Assembly (NCBI RefSeq): GCF_001190925.1 | Contig: NZ_CP011072.1 | Location: 1,736,001-1,800,000, forward strand | Direction of reading: 5' to 3' | DNA from: Azoarcus sp. CIB | Lineage (GTDB): Bacteria > Pseudomonadota > Gammaproteobacteria > Burkholderiales > Rhodocyclaceae | Length of the DNA: 64,000 nt | Shown here: one piece after another, positions 1-7,600 of the stretch | How the letters are laid out: each line of letters opens with the position of its first letter | Numbering within the stretch: position 1 is the stretch's first letter | Notes under the pieces: generated by a model | The model's database searches: none | What the model saw: only the letters and a program-made list of their open reading frames with translations | Told to the model about the DNA's origin: nothing | Program-made: the position numbers and the translations under genes

Positions 1-827
1 GTGGCGCCGGCCTTCTGCAGCGCCTCGATTTCGCGCAGCACGCTGTCGCGGTCGGCGGAAACCTCGGTCTCGCCCTTCTCAGCGTGCGAGTAATCCTCGA
101 CCTTGTAGGCGGTGGTCGTGACGAGGATCTCAAAGCGGTCGGCCTTCTCTTCGTAGGCGGGCAGGCTCTTCATGTAGGCGATGCAGCCCGGGAGGTCTTC
201 AGCGGTCACGAGCCAGGGGATCCAGCCGTCGCCGTGCACGGCGGCGCGGCGCATCGCAGCCTGCGAGTTGCCGCCGATGAAGATCGGCGGGTGCGGCTTC
301 TGTATCGGCTTGGGTTCGACGAGGATGTTGTCGAACTTGACGAAGTCGCCGTGGAACTTCGGATGCTCCGAGGTCCACACTTCTTTGAGCGCCTTGAGGT
401 ATTCGTCGGTCATCGGTCCGCGCTGTTCGAACGGAATGCCGAGGGTCTCGAACTCGCGTTCCAGGTGACCGACTGCGGTGCCGAGCGTGAAGCGTCCCCC
501 GGCGAGGAATTCCATCGTGCCGATTTGCTTGGCGAGCACCAGCGGATGGCGGTAGGGCAGCGCCAGGATGTAGGTGAGCATGTGGATGCGCTCGGTCGCG
601 CCCATCAACACTGCAGAGGCGGCGATGCCCTCGGCGAAGCGCGAACCCATCACCTCCTTCATGTCCGTGGGCATCACGATGTGCTCGGGGATTGTGAGCC
701 AGTCCCAGCTCAGGGAGTCGGCCTTCCGCGCATAGCGCAGGACTTCCGGGCCGCCGGCACGCGGCTCCCACGGGGCCATGGCGGCCGGGTAGTTGTTCAG
801 CGCAGGCGTTGCGAGGGCGAACTTCAT
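1..827 (-). CDS. LLM-class flavin oxidoreductase, C-terminus outside window
   Basis: Luciferase-like TIM-barrel oxidoreductase; the family uses FMN or F420 and acts on many substrates, so the substrate cannot be predicted. 275 codons are visible from the ATG at 827-825; the frame stays open to the window edge. Family landmarks seen: MKFALATPAL first strand, TIPEHI (residues 45-50), GGRFTLGTAVGH (110-121) and PPIFIGGNS (180-188). It lies 54 nt downstream of a CoA-transferase gene on the same strand, so it is probably the distal gene of the degradation operon. A role in oxidising the acyl substrate or its product is inference. Whether the cofactor is F420 or FMN is not decidable here. Confidence 0.85.
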   Translation of the reverse strand, partial: MKFALATPALNNYPAAMAPWEPRAGGPEVLRYARKADSLSWDWLTIPEHIVMPTDMKEVMGSRFAEGIAASAVLMGATERIHMLTYILALPYRHPLVLAKQIGTMEFLAGGRFTLGTAVGHLEREFETLGIPFEQRGPMTDEYLKALKEVWTSEHPKFHGDFVKFDNILVEPKPIQKPHPPIFIGGNSQAAMRRAAVHGDGWIPWLVTAEDLPGCIAYMKSLPAYEEKADRFEILVTTTAYKVEDYSHAEKGETEVSADRDSVLREIEALQKAGA

Positions 828-881
828 GGCGTGTCTCCGATGTATGGGCCGGGCGGCGGGGTGCCTGCGGGCCGGTGCGTG

Positions 882-2102
882 TCAGTAGATGATCCGGTCG
901 CGCTTGAGGCGCTCGTATTCCGCTTCCGGGATGTCGAGGAGCGTCCTGAACACGCGCTCGTTGTCCTGCCCGATGGTCGGGCCGGGCCGGATGTCGGGAC
1001 GGCTGCGGCTGGTTTTCACGTAGGCTCCGTAGATCGTTTCCTTGAAGCCCAGCGGGTGCGTGACCTCGATGAAGGTGTCGCGGGCGCGGTATTGCGGGTC
1101 ATGCAGCAGGTCGCCGACGTTCAGCACCGGGGACGCGGCGACGCCGTGCTCCTGCAGGCGCGCAGCGAGCTCGCGGTCGTCGAATCCGCGCGTCCATTGC
1201 GCGATGTGTTCGTGCAGGCGGTCGATCGTGGACACCCGCGCGGGCAGCGTCGCGAAGGCGGGCGTCGCGGCCCAGTCAGGGTTGCCCATCGCGGCGACGA
1301 GGCCTTGCCACTCCTCGTCCCGGCAGACGGCGATACTGATCCAGCGGTCGTCGCCGCGGCAGGGGAAGACGCCGTGCGGCGCTGCGGCGGCGGTGGGGTG
1401 TTCGTTGCTCTTCGGCCCGCCGCTGCGCCCGTTCAGCGTGTAGTCCATCCACGCCGGGGCAACCATCTGCATCACCGCCTCCTGCTGGGAGAAGTCGACG
1501 TGCTGGCCCGTACCGGTGTTGCGGCGGTGGTTGAGGGCGGCGAGCACCGCAAACGCACCGAAAATGCCCGCGAAGGGGTCCGAGAAGGCGTTCTCGACCG
1601 GCACCGGGTCGCCGCCCTTGTAACCGACGAGGCTGTCGAGGCCCGTCAGCGAAGTGAGGCTCAGGCCGTAGGTGCGCACGTGTTCGAGGGGACCGTAGAG
1701 GCCCGCCGCGGGCATCGAGAACAGGATGATGTCCTCCTTCACCTCGCGCAGGCGCTCGTAACCCAGGCCGAGGCGTTCCATGACGCCGGGGCCGAAGTTC
1801 TCGACGACGACATCGGCGGTCGCGATCAGCCGCAGCGCGAGTTCTAGCGCTTCGGGTTCCTTGAGGTTGAGCGACACCGATCCGTTGCCCGCCCAGCAGG
1901 CGTGGTTCGACAGGCTGCGGTCTGGCCCGGGGATGCCGTCGGCGAAGGGCGGCAGGTTGCGGGTCATGTCGACGCGCGCGGCCGATTCGATCTTGAGCAC
2001 CTCGGCGCCGAGGAAGCCGAGCGTCTGCCCGACCACTGGCCCCGCCCACACCCAGCCGAAATTGACGACGCGGACACCCTTCAGCGGCAGTTCGTTGGCC
2101 AT
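882..2102 (-). CDS. Class III (CaiB/BaiF) CoA-transferase, first of a tandem pair
   Basis: Family III CoA-transferases move CoA from a donor such as succinyl-CoA to a carboxylate through an aspartyl-CoA intermediate. The 406-residue length is normal. Seen: N-terminal CoA-binding motif with GAEVLKIES, and NAFSDPFAG containing the likely catalytic Asp (D175). The ATG at 2102 is preferred over the one at 2108 because GGGGGA sits 7 nt before it and almost touches the other. It follows another CoA-transferase gene by about 15 nt. The pair recalls BbsE/BbsF, the two subunits of succinyl-CoA:benzylsuccinate CoA-transferase, so the two products may form a heteromer. Its acceptor acid is unknown. Confidence 0.9.
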   Translation of the reverse strand: MANELPLKGVRVVNFGWVWAGPVVGQTLGFLGAEVLKIESAARVDMTRNLPPFADGIPGPDRSLSNHACWAGNGSVSLNLKEPEALELALRLIATADVVVENFGPGVMERLGLGYERLREVKEDIILFSMPAAGLYGPLEHVRTYGLSLTSLTGLDSLVGYKGGDPVPVENAFSDPFAGIFGAFAVLAALNHRRNTGTGQHVDFSQQEAVMQMVAPAWMDYTLNGRSGGPKSNEHPTAAAAPHGVFPCRGDDRWISIAVCRDEEWQGLVAAMGNPDWAATPAFATLPARVSTIDRLHEHIAQWTRGFDDRELAARLQEHGVAASPVLNVGDLLHDPQYRARDTFIEVTHPLGFKETIYGAYVKTSRSRPDIRPGPTIGQDNERVFRTLLDIPEAEYERLKRDRIIY

Positions 2103-2117
2103 GTCCATTTCCCCCGA

Positions 2118-3350
2118 TCAGATCACGTTGCGTTGCGCGAGTCGGCGCACGTCCGCGGCGCCCAAGGCCAACAGTTCGCGGTAGACCTCTGCGTTGTGCT
2201 GGCCGAGCAGCGGCGCAGGGCGTTCCGGTCCGCCGGGGCAGGCCGGGAGCTTGAAGGGGGCGCCGAGGTTCTTCAGCCGGCCGAGCTGCGGGTGCTCCAT
2301 GTCGACGAAGTAGTCGCGCGCCTGCAGATGCGGCTGCGCGGCGGCCTCCGCGATGGTGAACACCGCCGTCACCGGGCAACCCGCGGCTTGGCACTTCTCC
2401 ATGATTTCCATCTTGCCGTGCTGCAGCGTCCACTCGCGGATGAACTCGTAGATGACATCTGCATTCTGGGCGCGCGAGTACATGTCCTGGAACATCTCCA
2501 GGCTCGCCCATTCCGGGTCGTCCATCACCTTGCGCAGCCCGTTCCACTGGCCCGGTTCGAGTGCCAGCATCCATACGTGACCGTCGCGACAGGGCAGGAT
2601 CGTGGCTGGCGCGCCGAGCGGCATGCCGACACCGGTGCGCTTGTCGAAGCGGCCTTCCTGCGCGTAGCAGCCGATGTTCTGGCCGCCAACGAAGGTCGCG
2701 GCGATCGCCTCGGCGCAGGACACGTCGACCTGCTGCCCGCCCCCGGCGAGCTCACGGCCATAGACGGCGGCGAGTCCCCATGCCGCCGCGGTGACCGCGC
2801 CGAAGTAGTCCGCGGCGAAAGTGCCGTGCTCGAGCGGCGTTTCGCCTGGCCGACCGCAGTAGCGGGAACTCGCGCCGGACAGGTGGTAGGCGTTCAGGTC
2901 GTAGCCGTTCCAGCCGCTGTAGGGGCCGGTCTGCCCGAAGGGAGTGATGGAGATCACGACCAGGTCGGGGTTGGTCTCCGCAAGGGTCGCGTAATCGAGC
3001 CCCCACGCACGCATGCGCTGCGGCAGGTTGTTCTCGATCAGCACGTCGCTGTGTTCCAGCAGGCGGAGGAACAGCCGACGGCCTTCGGGGTGGGCGACAT
3101 CGCAGGTGATGCCGCGCTTGTTGGTGTTGTGGAAGAAGTACAGTCCGCTCTTTTCGACGTGCGGCACGTCACCCGGGAACGGCCCCGCAGTGCGCGCAGC
3201 GTCGCCCTCGGGCAGCTCGACCTTGATCACGTCGGCCCCGTAGTCGCTGAAGAGTTTCGCGCAGTAAGGGGCCGAGACCATCTGGCCGAAGTCGATGACG
3301 CGGATGCCGGCCAGAGCGCCGCGCGGGGCGGCAGGGGTGTTGGGGATCAT
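2118..3350 (-). CDS. Class III (CaiB/BaiF) CoA-transferase, second of a tandem pair
   Basis: 410-residue member of the family III CoA-transferases. Seen: GIRVIDFGQMVSAPYC and GADVIKVE at the N-terminus, FGQTGPYSGWNGYD near residue 140, and HGTFAADYFGA with a candidate catalytic Asp (D181). Start at 3350 is supported by GGAGG 6 nt upstream. It is a paralogue of the next gene downstream rather than a duplicate: the two differ throughout. Tandem divergent CoA-transferases in one operon suggest either a two-subunit enzyme or two successive CoA-transfer steps. I favour a heteromer by analogy with BbsEF, but cannot show it. Confidence 0.9.
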   Translation of the reverse strand: MIPNTPAAPRGALAGIRVIDFGQMVSAPYCAKLFSDYGADVIKVELPEGDAARTAGPFPGDVPHVEKSGLYFFHNTNKRGITCDVAHPEGRRLFLRLLEHSDVLIENNLPQRMRAWGLDYATLAETNPDLVVISITPFGQTGPYSGWNGYDLNAYHLSGASSRYCGRPGETPLEHGTFAADYFGAVTAAAWGLAAVYGRELAGGGQQVDVSCAEAIAATFVGGQNIGCYAQEGRFDKRTGVGMPLGAPATILPCRDGHVWMLALEPGQWNGLRKVMDDPEWASLEMFQDMYSRAQNADVIYEFIREWTLQHGKMEIMEKCQAAGCPVTAVFTIAEAAAQPHLQARDYFVDMEHPQLGRLKNLGAPFKLPACPGGPERPAPLLGQHNAEVYRELLALGAADVRRLAQRNVI

Positions 3351-3366
3351 GGAGCCTCCGCGGGGA

Positions 3367-4140
3367 TCAGGGCAGGAACTTCAGCAGGCGTTCGGGGGCG
3401 TGCGTGAAGTCGCGCACCGTGCCCGCGCTGCGCAGCGCCCGTTCGACGGCCCCTGCGTTGTACGAGTAGCAGGCGCCCTGCGGCATGCCGTCGGAGATGC
3501 CCGGATGCGCTGCGACCGGTTCGAAGCTGTGGCGCCGCGCCTGGGCGACGAAATACGCGCGCTGCAGTGCGACGGCGGCCTCGCGCGGCATGCCGTCGAA
3601 GGCTTGCGACGCCCATGCGTGGAAGCCACGCATCACCGGCTTGCCGGCGAGTTCTTCCGGCGCGGTGATCGTGTGCGCGCGTGGCGTGGCGATGTGCCAT
3701 TCGTGGACTGGAGCGCCGTCGCAGGCGATGCGCGCGCGGGTGATGCCGTCGCGTTCGTCGTCTACCGCCATGTCGTAAAGGCGCGTCGTCCGTTCCTCGC
3801 CGCGGTGTGCGGCGGCATGCGCGACGGCAAGGATCGTCAGGTCGTGCATGTGCGTGCAGTTGTCGCCCGGGACGAGGCGGCTGCGCAACGTCGCTTCGTC
3901 CTCGTCGAGGCGATGGCCGATGGCGCGCTGGAGCGGGCGTACCGCCTCGGCGCAGGTGTTGAACGGGATGCGCATCGGCTGCACCTCGACGGTCGTGACG
4001 CGCTCGCCGTCGTGCCACAGGCGCAGGCGGAAGCCGTGGTTGCAGTCCTCCAGCTCGACGGCCACCTCGCCCGGCGCCACGCTCACGCGGAGGCGACGAC
4101 GGAAGATGCCGGTTCCGTAATGCGGGTTCGGGTGCGCCAT
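3367..4140 (-). CDS. DUF2889-like protein of unknown function
   Basis: 257 residues, soluble, no signal peptide or membrane segment. The NCTHMHDL segment near residue 94 (with a Cys and two His) and the overall layout resemble DUF2889, a family without known function that recurs beside CoA-ester degradation genes. Several conserved-looking His, Cys and Asp residues could bind metal, but no catalytic motif is recognisable. A GAGGAAG ribosome site precedes the ATG at 4140. It sits between the CoA-transferase pair and an acyl-CoA dehydrogenase with short gaps (16 and 37 nt), so it belongs to the operon. Assignment to the family is from memory of its pattern and is moderately sure. Confidence 0.65.
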   Translation of the reverse strand: MAHPNPHYGTGIFRRRLRVSVAPGEVAVELEDCNHGFRLRLWHDGERVTTVEVQPMRIPFNTCAEAVRPLQRAIGHRLDEDEATLRSRLVPGDNCTHMHDLTILAVAHAAAHRGEERTTRLYDMAVDDERDGITRARIACDGAPVHEWHIATPRAHTITAPEELAGKPVMRGFHAWASQAFDGMPREAAVALQRAYFVAQARRHSFEPVAAHPGISDGMPQGACYSYNAGAVERALRSAGTVRDFTHAPERLLKFLP

Positions 4141-4177
4141 GCGGGCTTCCTCGTTCAGGCGGGCGGTCGTGGGCGGA

Positions 4178-5341
4178 TCAGACGGTGAAGGGATCGGGGA
4201 TGGTCCGCTCGCCGTCGCGGTCGAGGATGTCGGCGGCGATCAGCTCCTCGAGGTAGGACGAATCCCACCAGTTCATCTGCAGCTGCTTGGCGCGGCGGTA
4301 GAAGAGCTGGATGTCGTAGTCGAGCGTGAAGCCGATGCCGCCGTGCACCTGCTGGGCCATGTGCGTGACCTCGCGGAAGGCGCGGCAGGCGAAGAGCTTG
4401 GCCATCGCCGCGAGGCGCTTCACGTCCTTGCCCGAGGCGTGCGCCCAGGCGGCTTCGAGCACCAGCATCTTCGCGCCGTCGACCACGGCGCTCGCGTCGG
4501 CCATGTAGTGCGCGAGCGACTGGAAGGCGCCGATCGGCTTGCCGAACTGCTCGCGCTCCTTCGAATACTGGACGGTGATCTCGAGCGCGCGTTCGGCGCC
4601 GCCCGCGGCCCAGGCCGCGAGCAGGATGATGCCGTCGTACATCGCGGCCTCCCACGCCTGCCAGCCCCGCCCTTCGGCGCCGACGTGGTTCTCTGCACTG
4701 ACCCGGACATTGTCGAAATCGACGCGGTACTGGGTGTCGGAAGCCATCGAGTGCTGCTGCGTCAGCGTGACGCCGGGCGCCTTCGTATCGACGAGGAACA
4801 GGTCGATGGCGTCCGCGGCCTCGCCCGTGCGGGCCAGCACGAGGAGCTGTTGCGCGGCGGCGGCGTGGAACACGTGCCGCTTGGTGCCGGACAGGACATA
4901 GTCGTCGCCCTGCCGCGTGGCGCGCAGCTGCACGCCCGCCGGGCCGAAGCCGCCGTCCGGTTCCAGCCACGCCGGCACCACGACGGTGTCGCCGGTTGCG
5001 ATGGCGCCGAGCAGCCCGCGCCGGTCCGCGGCTTCGCCCGCGTGACGCAGCGCCCCCGCCACCATCACCGTGCTGGGGAAGTAGGGTCCGGGCGCGAGGT
5101 GGCGGCCGAGCTGCTCGTAGATCACGGCGCAGTCGAGCATGCTCAGTCCCATGCCGCCGTCTTCCTCGCGGATCGCCATGCCGAGCAGGCCCGTCTCGCG
5201 CATCTGCTGCCACAGGTCGGCGGGGACGCCCATCGGGTCGTTTTCCATCTTGCGCACGACGTCCGTGCCGCTGAAGTCGGCGCACAGGTTGCGGGTCATG
5301 TCGCGGAGCATGTTCTGCTCGTCGGTGAACTTCAGGTCCAT
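4178..5341 (-). CDS. Acyl-CoA dehydrogenase, probable non-canonical subunit
   Basis: 387-residue flavoprotein of the acyl-CoA dehydrogenase fold. Seen: N-terminal helical domain, YSKEREQFGKPIGAFQSL in the C-terminal domain, and QVHGGIGFTLDYD near the C-terminus. The position that carries the catalytic Glu in medium-chain enzymes lies in RAKQLQMNWWDSS and has no Glu, and the alternative isovaleryl-type position reads MYDG rather than LDxER. Start at 5341 follows AGAGG. The other dehydrogenase of the operon keeps the alternative Glu, so the two may form an alpha2beta2 enzyme like the ChsE1-ChsE2 type. That pairing is inference; a separate second dehydrogenation is also possible. Confidence 0.88.
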   Translation of the reverse strand: MDLKFTDEQNMLRDMTRNLCADFSGTDVVRKMENDPMGVPADLWQQMRETGLLGMAIREEDGGMGLSMLDCAVIYEQLGRHLAPGPYFPSTVMVAGALRHAGEAADRRGLLGAIATGDTVVVPAWLEPDGGFGPAGVQLRATRQGDDYVLSGTKRHVFHAAAAQQLLVLARTGEAADAIDLFLVDTKAPGVTLTQQHSMASDTQYRVDFDNVRVSAENHVGAEGRGWQAWEAAMYDGIILLAAWAAGGAERALEITVQYSKEREQFGKPIGAFQSLAHYMADASAVVDGAKMLVLEAAWAHASGKDVKRLAAMAKLFACRAFREVTHMAQQVHGGIGFTLDYDIQLFYRRAKQLQMNWWDSSYLEELIAADILDRDGERTIPDPFTV

Positions 5342-5397
5342 TGGCAGCCTCTTGAAAGTGTGGCGGGCGAAAAGGTCGCGGTCATGGCGCGGGTGCC

Positions 5398-5886
5398 TTA
5401 CGGCAGCCAGCGATCGCCCTTGCGGGTCCAGGGATTGTCGGCAGCGTCGGCAGGGATGGCGACGCGTGCGCGGCCGGTCGTGCGCACTTCGTCGCCGACG
5501 GAAATCGTCAGCTCCAGGTCGGCCCAGTGGCATCCGGCTGCGTCGCGGGCGAGCTTGCGCACGATCCCGGAAAAGCACATCTCGTCGCCGGGGAAGACGG
5601 ATTTCTTCATCTCGAAGCGCAGGCGCCCGAGGCGGCCTTTCGGGCCGGTCCAGTCGGTGATGTAGCGTTCGAACCAGGCGGCGTTGTTGGGCGTGTTGAT
5701 GAATATGTTATTCACGCCGTTGCGCTCGACCGCGAAGTCCTTGTCATGGTGCATCGGCCGCCAGTCGCGACTCGCCAGCGCACCGAGCACGATGGTCGTC
5801 GCGCTCACGGGGTGGCGCAGCGCGGGCATTTCCTGGCCTTCGGCGATGTCGGCGGCAGTGATGCCGCACACCTCAGTCGCGCTCAT
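5398..5886 (-). CDS. MaoC-type (hot-dog) enoyl-CoA hydratase, catalytic subunit
   Basis: 162-residue single hot-dog domain. The hydratase-2 motif is present as DWRPMHHD with Asp41 and His46 in the places of the usual catalytic pair, so this chain should add water to an enoyl-CoA. It overlaps the upstream MaoC-like gene by 4 bp (ATGA at 5883-5886), which favours equal synthesis. The partner lacks the motif, matching heterodimeric hydratases such as ChsH1-ChsH2 where one subunit is catalytic. A 56-nt gap separates it from the next dehydrogenase gene. Substrate not known; a branched or cyclic enoyl-CoA is inferred from context. Confidence 0.85.
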   Translation of the reverse strand: MSATEVCGITAADIAEGQEMPALRHPVSATTIVLGALASRDWRPMHHDKDFAVERNGVNNIFINTPNNAAWFERYITDWTGPKGRLGRLRFEMKKSVFPGDEMCFSGIVRKLARDAAGCHWADLELTISVGDEVRTTGRARVAIPADAADNPWTRKGDRWLP

Positions 5887-6428
5887 TGCTCGGGCCTCCG
5901 GTAGCCCAGCATGGTGTAGATCTCGGTGCCGACCCATTCGCCATGCTGGTTGGTGGTTTCGACGTCGATTGTCCAGAATCGCCCGATGCCCAGCTTCGTC
6001 TGTTTGAGGGGGCCGATGCTGCGCACGATCTGGCGCGTCGTCAGCCGATCCCCGGGGCGTACCGGTTCGCCGAACACGGCTTCGTTGCTGGCGACGACCG
6101 CCTCGGGCAGGTCGAGGATCTGCTTGAGGTCGAAATGCGTCTGCAGCGCCTTGCGTTCGCCAGTCGCCCCCGGTGCCCAGTAATGCGGGCGGAACCACAC
6201 GGACATCATCGTCGGCGGCGCGATCGGGCCGCCCGTGACGGCCTCGGCGACGGCCGGATCCCAGAAAATCGGGTTGCCGTTCTGCACGGCCGCGCAGGTG
6301 TTGTAGACGTAGCCCATCTCGATCGGGAACTCGCCGGGCTCTTCGTAGAGCGGTGTGTCGATCATGCGCTGCGCCTCGTCGGGCAGGTCCGTGGCGTTGC
6401 GGCTGGCTTGCGGATCGCGCGCGCTCAT
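5883..6428 (-). CDS. MaoC-like dehydratase N-terminal-type protein, likely non-catalytic partner
   Basis: 181 residues with the FAS1/MaoC N-terminal hot-dog layout (GGPIAPPTMM, FGEPVRPGDRL, GEWVGTE). At the hydratase motif it reads NGNPIFWDPAVA, so the catalytic His is replaced by Phe. It probably binds the acyl chain while the downstream overlapping subunit does catalysis. The ATG at 6428 overlaps the stop of the racemase-like gene (ATGA, 6425-6428); a GTG at 6437 is a weaker alternative. Coupling on both sides (4-bp overlaps) makes it the middle of a tightly translated block. Heterodimer formation is inferred from adjacency and the lost motif. Confidence 0.83.
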   Translation of the reverse strand: MSARDPQASRNATDLPDEAQRMIDTPLYEEPGEFPIEMGYVYNTCAAVQNGNPIFWDPAVAEAVTGGPIAPPTMMSVWFRPHYWAPGATGERKALQTHFDLKQILDLPEAVVASNEAVFGEPVRPGDRLTTRQIVRSIGPLKQTKLGIGRFWTIDVETTNQHGEWVGTEIYTMLGYRRPEQ

Positions 6429-7585
6429 TCGATGCACCCCGCTGCGCGCAATTCGGCGATCTGGCCGGCGGGGAAGCCTGCTTCGGCGAGGATCGCGTCG
6501 GTATCGGTATGGCCCGGTGGTGCGACGTGGTGGACGGGCTGCTTGCGATCACCGCCGGCGAGCACCGGCGCGAGCTGTTCGAAGGCGCCACGGCGCGGAT
6601 GTTCGGCCGCCATGAAGGCCTTGCGCTCGCGGAACTGCGGATGCGCGGCCACTTCGGGGATCGCCAGCACCGGTGCGACGCAGGTGTCTGCCCCGGCGAG
6701 CAGGGTGACCCATTCGTCGCGGCTGCGCGTCAGGAAGCGTGCCGCGAAGGCCGCGCGCATCGCGTCCTGCTGCGCGTCGTCGTACTGGTGGTCGGCGAAG
6801 GCTTCGAGCTCGAGCAGTCGGCACAGGTTGCGGAAGAAGTGGCCTTCGATCGCGCCCACCGCGATATGCCTCCCGTCGCCCGCGGTATACACGCCGTACC
6901 ACGCGTATTTGCCGGTCAGCACGCCCGAGCCGGGCGCGGTGTCCTCGCCGGTCGCGAGGTACTGGTCGAGGTACAGCGACATCAGGTTCAGCACGCCGTC
7001 GGTGATCGCCACGTCGAGGCATGCGCCTTCGCCGGTGCGCTCCCGGCGCAGCAGCGCCGCGAGGATGGACTGCGCCGCGTGCATGCCGCCGCCCGCGCCG
7101 TCGGCGAGCGTCGCGCCGGGCAGGGCGGGGCGGCCTTCGGCGTCGCGCCCGCTGCAGGCGAGGAAGCCGGACATCGCCAGGTAGTTGATGTCGTGCCCGA
7201 CCCACTGCGCGCACGGCCCGTCCTGGCCGTAGCCGCTGGTGGAGCAGTAGATGATCTTCGGGTTGCGCGCGGCGATGTCGGCATAGCCCACCCCGAGCCG
7301 GGCGGCGACGCCGGGGCGGTAGCTCTCGATCACGACGTCCGCCTGCTCCGCCAGACGCAGCAGGGTGTCGCGGCCGGCGTCGGACTTGAGGTCGAGGCGG
7401 ATCTTCTGCGTGCCGCGCCCCGCACCGTAGGCGTGGAAGACGGGCTCGACCTGCTTGGCGCCCTTGGCCGCGACCGGCGCGACCTTGACGATGCGCATGC
7501 CGAAATCGGCGAGGATGCGCGAAGCGCGCGCGGCCGGGCCGACGCTCGCCAGATCGAGAACGGTGTAGCCGTCGAGGAAGTTCAT
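6425..7585 (-). CDS. Alpha-methylacyl-CoA racemase-like class III CoA-transferase family protein
   Basis: 386 residues. Unlike the two CoA-transferases downstream, it carries the racemase signature GHDINYLAMSG with His131 and an Asp162 in ATLADGAGGG, spaced like the His/Asp acid-base pair of alpha-methylacyl-CoA racemase (31 residues apart here). The C-terminal TGEGACLDVAITDG segment is also typical. Such enzymes invert the alpha-methyl centre of 2-methylacyl-CoA esters so that a stereospecific dehydrogenase can act. It starts 15 nt after the dehydrogenase gene and overlaps the MaoC-like gene. An epimerase for another alpha-branched CoA ester is the main alternative; a true CoA-transferase is less likely. 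Confidence 0.82.
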   Translation of the reverse strand: MNFLDGYTVLDLASVGPAARASRILADFGMRIVKVAPVAAKGAKQVEPVFHAYGAGRGTQKIRLDLKSDAGRDTLLRLAEQADVVIESYRPGVAARLGVGYADIAARNPKIIYCSTSGYGQDGPCAQWVGHDINYLAMSGFLACSGRDAEGRPALPGATLADGAGGGMHAAQSILAALLRRERTGEGACLDVAITDGVLNLMSLYLDQYLATGEDTAPGSGVLTGKYAWYGVYTAGDGRHIAVGAIEGHFFRNLCRLLELEAFADHQYDDAQQDAMRAAFAARFLTRSRDEWVTLLAGADTCVAPVLAIPEVAAHPQFRERKAFMAAEHPRRGAFEQLAPVLAGGDRKQPVHHVAPPGHTDTDAILAEAGFPAGQIAELRAAGCIE

Positions 7586-7600
7586 CGCGCGTCCGTCCGG

